Below, in pieces: positions 7,882-15,159 of a stretch of DNA of 34,908 nucleotides; positions within the stretch are counted from its first letter, which is position 1; each line of letters opens with the position of its first letter. A program made the position numbers and the translations under genes. Location of the stretch: NCBI GenBank assembly GCA_001464425.1, contig LNEK01000023.1, positions 1-34,908 on the forward strand. Direction: 5' to 3'. This stretch comes from Alphaproteobacteria bacterium Ga0077535. GTDB taxonomy: Bacteria; Pseudomonadota; Alphaproteobacteria; Caulobacterales; Aquidulcibacteraceae. The notes under the pieces are model-generated. The model saw nothing but the letters and a program-made list of their open reading frames with translations. It had not been told where the DNA came from and ran no database searches.

Positions 7882-9387
7882 CTAACCTCCCTGCGCGCTC
7901 GCCGCGCGCAGGATGTCGCTTAGGGAAGTCACGCCGGCCGCGACGCACTTTAAACCGCTTCGCCGTAGCGGATCGGCCCGACGAAACGCATACGCGGCCA
8001 TCTCTTGTTCGGTGGCGCCCGCATGGATCATGCGGCGGATTTCATCATCGACGATCACAAATTCGTAGAGGCCGATCCGGCCAACGTAGCCGGCGCCGCG
8101 ACATTGCGGACAGCCCGCCGCTTCGTAGACGGTTGCGCTCTCCGCGCCGATGGTGGCCAACATAGCCTTTTCTTGCGGCCCAATGACTGCAGGCGTTTTG
8201 CATGCCGGACACAGACGGCGCACCAGACGCTGCGCGACGATGGCCCTTAATGTCGATGCGAGCAGATACGGCTCAACGCCCATGTCCTTCAGGCGCGTGA
8301 TCGCGGCGACGGCGTCATTGGTGTGGACAGTGGAAAACACGAGGTGGCCGGTGAGGCTCGCCTGCACCGCGATTTGCGCGGTTTCGGCGTCGCGGATTTC
8401 CCCGACCATTACGACATCAGGATCCTGGCGCAGAATCGCGCGCAAGCCCGCAGCGAACGTCATGCCGATCTTTGCGTTCACTTGCGTTTGACCGACGCCG
8501 TCGACTGCGTATTCGATCGGATCTTCGACAGTCAGAATATTGCGCGCACTATCGTTGAGCAGATTGAGCGCAGCATAGAGCGTCGTCGTTTTGCCTGACC
8601 CCGTTGGCCCTGTGACGAGAACGATGCCGTTTGGTGTTTCAAGCGCTGCTTTGAACTTGGTGAGGATTTCATCGCTCATGCCAAGCGCATCGAGGCTGCG
8701 TAGCCCCTGATCTTTATCGAGAATACGCATCACCACGCGCTCGCCGTAGCGGGACGGCAACGTAGAGACGCGCACATCGACGCTGCGTCCGCCCAAGGTC
8801 AGCGAGATACGCCCATCCTGGGGCAGCCGCTTTTCGGCAATATCGAGCCGCGCCATGACCTTGATGCGCGACACGAGACGGGCCCGCAATTGCGCCGGCG
8901 CACGCAACACCTCGCGCAGCACGCCATCGATGCGTAGCCGCACCACGACGGCTTGTTCCGCCGGTTCAATATGTATGTCGGAGGCGCTCTGGCTTATTGC
9001 TTCGGAGATCAGGCCGTTGATCAGCCGGATGATCGGCGCATCGTCCTGGCTGTCGAGCAAATCAGCGGCGGCGCCGACGCTGTCGGCCAACGCATCAAGA
9101 TCATCGAATGACTCGGCGATTGATCGCGCGGCTTCACTCGACACGGCGTAGCGCTTCGACAGCGCCTCATCAAACGCCTGCGCGGTCATATCGACCACTT
9201 CGAATGGGGCGCCCAGAACGCGTCGCGCTTCAATAAGCCCGGTCGGATCGGCGCCTGCCCGCACGCCGACACGCCATGGTCGCTCATCAGTGAGCAGAAC
9301 AAGGCCGGAAGCTTTGGCGAAGGCGTAGTCTAACCGCGGCGAAGCACTTGCCGAGGTTTTGTCGAGGTCAGTCCTGCTGGAGCCCAT
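7882..9387 (-). CDS. gspE: Secretion ATPase GspE
   Basis: 501 residues from ATG at 9387, 13 bases after the gspD stop; GTG one codon earlier is possible. Hexameric cytoplasmic ATPase driving pseudopilus assembly. Seen directly: Walker A GPTGSGKT at residues 260-267, Asp box and Walker B around 322-333 (DPDVVMVGEIRD), His box FSTVHTND near 351, and the zinc-binding pairs C393xxC396 and C426xxC429. The N-terminal domain (1-110) would dock on GspL. The chain is intact with no missing catalytic residue. Confidence 0.96.
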   Translation of the reverse strand: MGSSRTDLDKTSASASPRLDYAFAKASGLVLLTDERPWRVGVRAGADPTGLIEARRVLGAPFEVVDMTAQAFDEALSKRYAVSSEAARSIAESFDDLDALADSVGAAADLLDSQDDAPIIRLINGLISEAISQSASDIHIEPAEQAVVVRLRIDGVLREVLRAPAQLRARLVSRIKVMARLDIAEKRLPQDGRISLTLGGRSVDVRVSTLPSRYGERVVMRILDKDQGLRSLDALGMSDEILTKFKAALETPNGIVLVTGPTGSGKTTTLYAALNLLNDSARNILTVEDPIEYAVDGVGQTQVNAKIGMTFAAGLRAILRQDPDVVMVGEIRDAETAQIAVQASLTGHLVFSTVHTNDAVAAITRLKDMGVEPYLLASTLRAIVAQRLVRRLCPACKTPAVIGPQEKAMLATIGAESATVYEAAGCPQCRGAGYVGRIGLYEFVIVDDEIRRMIHAGATEQEMAAYAFRRADPLRRSGLKCVAAGVTSLSDILRAASAQGG

Positions 9388-9400
9388 GACGGTGTCGCGG

Positions 9401-11437
9401 CTAGCGCGCCTCCGGCGCCGGCACGGGCGGCGCAACCGTTACAACAGGCGGCGCAACCGTTGGCGCGACGATTTGGGGGCTCTGCCGATTCATCTCTTCG
9501 GCGAGCTGACGCGCCACGATCGGGTCGAGATCGGAACCATTGAGCCGCTGATAGCGCTCGCGCGTTATCGCTTCGGCTTGGCTCGGCGTGTTGACGATAG
9601 TCGGACGCAGAAACACCATAAGGTTCGTCCGCCGCCGCGATTGGCCCTCGCTGCGGAACAAGCGACCGGCAATGGGGATGCGCCGAAGGCCCGGAATGCC
9701 TGCGTCCGTGCGCTGGATGTCATCTTGAATGAGGCCGCCCAGGACAATGATCTGACCGGCGTCGACTTGGACGACGGTTCTGATCTCGCGGCGATTGGTG
9801 ATCAGGTCGGTCGAGCTCGAGACGATCTGACCAAAGATGCTGGAGACTTCTTGACGTATCTCAAGGCGGATCGCCCCACCTTCGCTAATTTGCGGCCGCA
9901 CTTCTAGCTGGACGCCAACATCTGCGCGTTCGATCGTTCGGAACTGGTTTTCGAGGTTTTCGCCGACCGCTTCACCCGTGGTGATTGGAATCTGCTGACC
10001 GACGAGGATAGAGGCTTGTTCGTTGTCTAACGTGAGCACCGACGGAGTCGACAGCACATTCGATTCACGGTCTTCTGCGAGTGCATTCAGCAGAACGCCG
10101 AAGATCGATCCGTCATCATTGACACCACCGCCGCCGAGCAGCAGGCCATTGGAGCCAATCAATGAATTGATCGCGGCGCGACGCAGATCGGCTATTGCAT
10201 CGCTGTCGCCGCTGTCGGCGTCATCATCGTCGCGGATAAGCGCAGCACCGGTAAGGGCCAACAAGTTTGGCGCGGAGCCGCCGTAAGAGTTAGACAAAAA
10301 CGGCAACGCATCTTCGCCGCTTCGCCCGCTCGCCACGTATTGAAGGCCAAGTTCGCGCGCCAGATCGTCTGATACTTCTACGATGATCGCTTCCACGAGG
10401 ACTTGCTGGCGGCGCACATCGAGAGAACGCACAACGCCGGCCAATGCTTCCTGAGTTTCCGGATCAGCGCTAATGATGAGCGAGTTGGTCGCCGCGTGAT
10501 GGGCGATATTTGCCCGCCGGTTGACCGCGGCGCCAGCATCCTCGCCGGGAGCCGCCGCTAGCGACGTCGACAACTGCTGAAGGATCGGAACAACTTCTGC
10601 GGCTACGGCGTAGCGGAGCGGGATCACCTGCACAGCGGACTGGAAATCCGCGCGCTGGTCGAGTTCCTGAATGAGTGGCGCCAATTGCTCCAGCGTGCGT
10701 TCGTCGCCGCGTAGCACCAGCATGTTGCTGCTGGCCACAGGCACGGCCTGCACCATCGAACGGCCTTCTTCACCAACCGCCGAGGCCAAGCTCCGGGCGA
10801 CGCGCGCCATCTCGTCAGCCGACGTGTTGCGCAATTGAATCGAGCGCATGGTCGCGTTGTCACGATCAAGCCGCCCCACGATCTGCCGCACGCGATCGAT
10901 AGTGCCGCCAAAATCGACCACCACGATCGAATTGCCGCGACGATTTACTGTCGCCTGCCCGCGCTCCGACAGCACCGGACGAATGGCGGCGGCAACGGAT
11001 TCGGCGTCAGCGAAGCGCAGGCTGAACACCTGCGACACGTAGGTATTTTCAGTTGCGCCGCCGCCATCCGCAGCGGACGGCTCACGCGCCGCAACCTCAG
11101 CAGGCACAATCCGGTAGGCACCGCTGGAAGTCGGCACGGCGACAAATCCGTTGACCCGAAGCGTCGACATGAAAACGTCCATGAGCTCGCGCTCGGACAT
11201 TGATTGCTGCGAAAGCACCGTCACACGCCCGCTGACGCGGGGATCAATGATGAAGGTGCGCCCGGTCGCGTTCGAAACGTCCTCGATGAATGCGCGAATT
11301 TCGACTTCGCGCATCGCAACGGCGCCGCTTGGCGCCGCCTCCGGCTGCGCTTGCTGTGCGCGGGCTATTGGCGCCAGAAGGGCAGCACTCGCAAGCCCTG
11401 CAAACAGGGCTTGCACCGATCGCTTTACCGATTTCAT
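9401..11437 (-). CDS. gspD: Outer-membrane secretin GspD
   Basis: 678 residues, cleavable signal peptide ending near ARAQQ. Periplasmic N0 to N3 domains occupy about residues 35-345, then the secretin domain with the VLSTPSVLTLDNEQASILVG strand and the IPGLRRIPIAGRLF motif near the C-terminus. It forms the outer-membrane gate of the T2SS. The Asp/Asn-rich insert around residues 375-435 (DDDDADSGDSD and a Gly-rich stretch) is the variable part of the secretin domain. The C-terminus ends in a Pro/Val-rich tail (VAPPVVTVAPPVPAPEAR). The start overlaps gspC by 4 bases (ATGA). Confidence 0.96.
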   Translation of the reverse strand: MKSVKRSVQALFAGLASAALLAPIARAQQAQPEAAPSGAVAMREVEIRAFIEDVSNATGRTFIIDPRVSGRVTVLSQQSMSERELMDVFMSTLRVNGFVAVPTSSGAYRIVPAEVAAREPSAADGGGATENTYVSQVFSLRFADAESVAAAIRPVLSERGQATVNRRGNSIVVVDFGGTIDRVRQIVGRLDRDNATMRSIQLRNTSADEMARVARSLASAVGEEGRSMVQAVPVASSNMLVLRGDERTLEQLAPLIQELDQRADFQSAVQVIPLRYAVAAEVVPILQQLSTSLAAAPGEDAGAAVNRRANIAHHAATNSLIISADPETQEALAGVVRSLDVRRQQVLVEAIIVEVSDDLARELGLQYVASGRSGEDALPFLSNSYGGSAPNLLALTGAALIRDDDDADSGDSDAIADLRRAAINSLIGSNGLLLGGGGVNDDGSIFGVLLNALAEDRESNVLSTPSVLTLDNEQASILVGQQIPITTGEAVGENLENQFRTIERADVGVQLEVRPQISEGGAIRLEIRQEVSSIFGQIVSSSTDLITNRREIRTVVQVDAGQIIVLGGLIQDDIQRTDAGIPGLRRIPIAGRLFRSEGQSRRRTNLMVFLRPTIVNTPSQAEAITRERYQRLNGSDLDPIVARQLAEEMNRQSPQIVAPTVAPPVVTVAPPVPAPEAR

Positions 11438-12285
11438 AGCGAGCCGCCGACGTCCAACGTGACCGCATGACGTGCACCGCCACGCTCAATCTCAAGCACA
11501 ACTTGCGAGGCACTGGCAGCAGCCACTGCGGCGGCCAAATCTTCAGCCCCCTGCCCGTTCACGCTGATCACGAGATCGCCAGCACGCAAACCTGCGCTGG
11601 CGACCGCTTCAGGCAAAGCGTCGGCCAAGCGCCACCCGCGCGTTCCGTCCATCCCGGCCTCGACATGCATGAGAGTGCGCGCGAGCCACGCCCGATCCGC
11701 TGTGGAAATAGTCGCTGACGTGGCGCTCGCGTCCACCGAGGACGTAAGCACCGGCGCGCCAGGTGCGGGCTCAAGCCCCATCATCGCGCGGGCGAACGAA
11801 AACGCCGAAGCCGCTGTCATTTCCAATCGCCGTTCGCCGCCTGCGTACGAGAGGGAAACATAACCGACGCCGACTTCACCGAGCACGACGCCGTCAACCA
11901 CTTCTTGGCCAACTAGAAATGCACGCTGCCCACCGTCGGGCAGCGTGAACATGGCGCCGCTGCGTGTCGGATCACTCGCCATGCGCAGGCCATTGAGCTG
12001 AATACTCGACAGCGTCGCGTTGACAGCGTGCGCGGCGGCGTCACTCGCATCGGGAGCAAATGGCGAGCGCACGTCAGCGGTTTCCAGAAACGCATCGGAT
12101 GGCGTATCGCCGCCCGCGGTTACAGTTGCACTAGCGGGACCAGGTGAAAGCAACGTCCAGCCGGCCTGCGCACAACCAAGCGCCACTGCGGCAAGCAAGA
12201 GCGCTTCTACACTCGGGCGCAGAGCGCCGTTCAAGCGCTCACCTAGAGGTCGGCCAAGACGCCCCGCGTCTCTACTCATCATCAT
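11434..12285 (-). CDS. gspC: T2SS linker protein GspC with PDZ domain
   Basis: 283 residues. A cytoplasmic start, one helix at about 27-47, a homology region (about 65-165; RSPFAPD, LNGLRMASDP, AFLVGQEVVDGVVL) that contacts the secretin N0 domain, and a C-terminal PDZ domain (about 205-280; GWRLADALPEAVASAGLRAGDLVISVNG) probably involved in substrate selection. Three consecutive Met codons (12285, 12282, 12279) can start it. First gene of the operon; its promoter must lie between 12286 and about 12440. Confidence 0.93.
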   Translation of the reverse strand: MMMSRDAGRLGRPLGERLNGALRPSVEALLLAAVALGCAQAGWTLLSPGPASATVTAGGDTPSDAFLETADVRSPFAPDASDAAAHAVNATLSSIQLNGLRMASDPTRSGAMFTLPDGGQRAFLVGQEVVDGVVLGEVGVGYVSLSYAGGERRLEMTAASAFSFARAMMGLEPAPGAPVLTSSVDASATSATISTADRAWLARTLMHVEAGMDGTRGWRLADALPEAVASAGLRAGDLVISVNGQGAEDLAAAVAAASASQVVLEIERGGARHAVTLDVGGSL

Positions 12286-12440
12286 GATCCCACCACTTAG
12301 CCGCTTTTATTTTCGTCGCTTAGTAACGCTCTAATGCGCAGAGACAAAAGTCTTTTCACACCTTTTTAGCATCTGACCTCTGGGCGTCGCTTGCCTACAA
12401 CAAACATTCGCAAATGCTTCAACTCACTGTCGCAAAAGTG
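12286..12440 (-). promoter_or_regulatory. Promoter region of the gsp operon
   Basis: This gap between the receptor terminator and gspC is the only intergenic space ahead of the whole minus-strand gsp operon. It has an AT-rich stretch around 12300-12365. I cannot assign -35 and -10 boxes with confidence. Confidence 0.35.
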
Positions 12441-12475
12441 TTGCGCACGCCGCGCGTGGAGCACGGCGTGCGCAA
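12441..12475 (-). terminator. Hairpin terminator after TonB-dependent receptor
   Basis: Perfect 12-bp inverted repeat: TTGCGCACGCCG at 12441-12452 and its reverse complement at 12464-12475, with an 11-base loop. It lies 6 bases past the receptor stop. On the minus strand the stem is followed by CACTTTTGCG, a short T run. It should separate receptor transcription from gspC. Confidence 0.7.
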
Positions 12476-12481
12476 TGCATT

Positions 12482-15085
12482 TCAGAAGCGAGTGGTGAGA
12501 CTTGCCGAGAGGCTCCGACCACGATCGTAAGTGTTGACCTCAAGCTCCCCCGCACCCGTGCTTTGATACTCTCGGTGTTGCTCATTGAGGAGGTTTCGAC
12601 CGCTAAGGCCCAGTGTGAAGCCACGGTCGCCGATATCGAAGCTATGCCGATACACAAGATCGAGATTGATGCCCGGATCTTCGATGATATCCGGCAATCC
12701 ACCGCCTACGCCGAAGCCGCGTTGTAGGATGCGCTCATCAACCCAGCCAACAAGCATGGTCAATTGAGCGTCGTCATCTTCAACACCAAATTGCAGATTG
12801 AGAATGTTCTCCGGCGTGCCTTGCATCTGAGCACCGTCGAGGCCGAACGCCGAAGCCGGTGTGACGACGCCCGTCAAAGGATTGATGACGGTGTCGCCTG
12901 CACCCGCCTGAATCTCAGATGCGGTGTAGGTATAGTTGGCTGAGAAAAACAGCGTCGGCGCCGTGAAGCCCGGGAGGTCGACCGGTGAGTCGAACGTGTT
13001 CCGGTACTCCAACTCTACGCCCTGAATTGTCGATCGCGGCGCGTTGATGAAACGAACCAGATAGTTGAACGTGCTGGGCTCAGTGACAACTTCTTCAACC
13101 GGGTTTTCAATCTCTTTATAGAAGACGCCGGCGGTCACGAAACTATTCGACCCGAGATAGTATTCCACACGGGCGTCGTAGTTTTGTAACTCGCTGTCGA
13201 CCAGGAACGGATTGCCGCGATAGTTACGGTCCGTCTCTGGATCGCTGTACGGCGAGATCGCCAGTTCGCGAAATTGCGGGCGCGCGATGGTCTGCGAGTA
13301 GCCGAGCCGCAATTGCATGTCCTCGGCGAAGTTCCACGTCAATGTCGCAGCCGGCAGGACATACTCGTTTTCGAGCGGCGGAGTCGGAGCGGTGGACGCC
13401 GCACCATAGCGGTTCGACGTAACGACGCTCTGTTCACCTTGCTCAAAGCGGGCGCCGACAGCGGCGCGAAGGCGCGGCGTGAACTCGATGTCTGCCGCAG
13501 CGTAGGCTGCATTGACAGTGAGTTCTCCGCGGTAGGCGTCGTCAGGGCCGGTCAGCTCGAAGATTTCAAAGCGCGCTGGGTCGATGTTGTCTGGGGAGAA
13601 GATGTAATCAACGCGTGCGCGCGCGACGTCATCCGGCAGACTGCTGCCGCCGCCAAAGACGAACGTCAGCGCTTCGTAATCACGTTCCGTACTCGAATAA
13701 TCGTAGCCGCCCGAGAGCGTGACCGAACTGGATTGCCCAAGCGGGATCAAATACTCGAGGGAGATGCCGCCGCTCGTGACTAGGTCGGTAAGATACGAAA
13801 AGCGCGTGCTGTTGTCGTTGGCGCGGCCGTAGTACGGGCCCGTGGCGTCGACGAGGAAGTTTACAGACCGCTCGTACGGCGCATCGCGCTGCGATTCCGC
13901 CTGTGCCACACGCCAATCGATATCGAGATCGCCAAATCTGTGCTCACCAGTGAGCTGCAGCATTGCGAGCTGGCGCTCGTACCAACCCGTGGACTCGCGA
14001 TAGCCTTGCTGAGTGCCGGGAAGGTTAAAGTCATAACCCTCAATTTGCTGGGCTTCTTTCGAGGTCGAGTGGATATAGAGACCCGTTAGAGCCAGCTCGT
14101 TTTGGTCCCAACCCAGTGAGACGCTGCCCAGGGCATTCGTCGTGATGTCCCAGGTCGTAGTGAAGCTCTCTTTGTCTTCGCCGACAGTGAAAATGCCGCC
14201 AGCGAAAGAGCCGATGCCTCTTTGAGCGCGCTGGCTCGACCATGAGCTGTCGTAGCCGGCAACGCCAATCAAGCCGAGATTGAAACGGCCAATGTCAAAC
14301 GCGCGGCCGCCGCTGAGCTCAACGTCTCCGCTCGCCCACAGCTCGTCCTGCGACTGGATCACCGACAATGGTGAGTTGACGAAGCTCTCGCCAATCTCCT
14401 CAAGATCGGCCTCGCTGAAATTGACATCTGAAACGAGCTGATTTTGGGCGATAGCAGCAGCCAAGGGGCCAGGAATGTCTCGCAGCCCGTCATCGAAGCC
14501 CGTCCAGTCCGTATCGCTTCCGTTGTAGATGAGGCCGGAGCGCAACGTGCTGGCGTCGTTGATGGTGCTCCCGACTTGGAGCGTCAGAAAAGCTTCGGAC
14601 GGAATTCTAATCGTCGTGAGATCGATGATGCCGCCACCGAACTCGCCCGGATAATTAGGCGAGAACGTCTTCTGCACCGCCGCCCCTTCCAGAATGTTCG
14701 AAGGGAAAAGGTCGAGCGGCACGGTACGCCGGAGCGGCTCCGGGCTCGGCAGCGGCGATCCGTTGAGAAGCGCCGAGGAATAGCGCTCGCCAAGACCACG
14801 GACGAAAACGAAGCGGTTGGAAACGACACTCAGACCGGTGAGACGCGTGAGCGCTTCCGAGGCGGTGTCGTCGCCGGTGCGGGCAAGGTCTTCGGCAGAT
14901 AGGAACGTGGTGACTTCGGACGTTTCCCGCATGGGTGCCGGAATATGGCGGCCCAGAACGACAATCTCGTCATCCTCAGACGCCGTTTCTTCGGCGGGAT
15001 CCGTCTGAGCCAGCGCCAACGAGGGCGCCACAAGGAATGAAGTCAGCAACAGTAGCTTCTGGAGCGACAGGGTTGGGAGTTTCAT
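12482..15085 (-). CDS. TonB-dependent outer-membrane receptor
   Basis: 867 residues from ATG at 15085 (a TTG six codons upstream is also open). Signal peptide ends near LALAQ; a TonB-box-like DEIVVLG follows, then the plug domain (LSAEDLARTGDDTASEALTRLTGL, VFVRGLGERY, EFGGGIIDL) and a 22-strand-type barrel whose last residue is Phe. It imports an unknown ligand across the outer membrane using TonB energy. The gene directly follows the duplicated lipoprotein gene, separated by 75 bases with a hairpin; receptor plus surface lipoprotein pairs often work together in ligand capture. No ligand can be named from sequence. Confidence 0.92.
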   Translation of the reverse strand: MKLPTLSLQKLLLLTSFLVAPSLALAQTDPAEETASEDDEIVVLGRHIPAPMRETSEVTTFLSAEDLARTGDDTASEALTRLTGLSVVSNRFVFVRGLGERYSSALLNGSPLPSPEPLRRTVPLDLFPSNILEGAAVQKTFSPNYPGEFGGGIIDLTTIRIPSEAFLTLQVGSTINDASTLRSGLIYNGSDTDWTGFDDGLRDIPGPLAAAIAQNQLVSDVNFSEADLEEIGESFVNSPLSVIQSQDELWASGDVELSGGRAFDIGRFNLGLIGVAGYDSSWSSQRAQRGIGSFAGGIFTVGEDKESFTTTWDITTNALGSVSLGWDQNELALTGLYIHSTSKEAQQIEGYDFNLPGTQQGYRESTGWYERQLAMLQLTGEHRFGDLDIDWRVAQAESQRDAPYERSVNFLVDATGPYYGRANDNSTRFSYLTDLVTSGGISLEYLIPLGQSSSVTLSGGYDYSSTERDYEALTFVFGGGSSLPDDVARARVDYIFSPDNIDPARFEIFELTGPDDAYRGELTVNAAYAAADIEFTPRLRAAVGARFEQGEQSVVTSNRYGAASTAPTPPLENEYVLPAATLTWNFAEDMQLRLGYSQTIARPQFRELAISPYSDPETDRNYRGNPFLVDSELQNYDARVEYYLGSNSFVTAGVFYKEIENPVEEVVTEPSTFNYLVRFINAPRSTIQGVELEYRNTFDSPVDLPGFTAPTLFFSANYTYTASEIQAGAGDTVINPLTGVVTPASAFGLDGAQMQGTPENILNLQFGVEDDDAQLTMLVGWVDERILQRGFGVGGGLPDIIEDPGINLDLVYRHSFDIGDRGFTLGLSGRNLLNEQHREYQSTGAGELEVNTYDRGRSLSASLTTRF

Positions 15086-15115
15086 CGGTCTAACCTGACT
15101 CAAACAAGGAAAGGG

Positions 15116-15144
15116 GTCGGGCGGCGGTTATTCCGCCGCCCGAC
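15116..15144 (-). terminator. Hairpin between lipoprotein and receptor genes
   Basis: Perfect 12-bp inverted repeat (GTCGGGCGGCGG, loop TTATT, CCGCCGCCCGAC) located 16 bases after the lipoprotein stop. On the minus strand it is followed by CCCTTTCCTTG, only weakly T-rich. It could be a partial terminator or RNA-stabilising stem that sets a higher level of lipoprotein than receptor. Confidence 0.6.
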
Positions 15145-15159
15145 TTAAGTGCGGGGCTG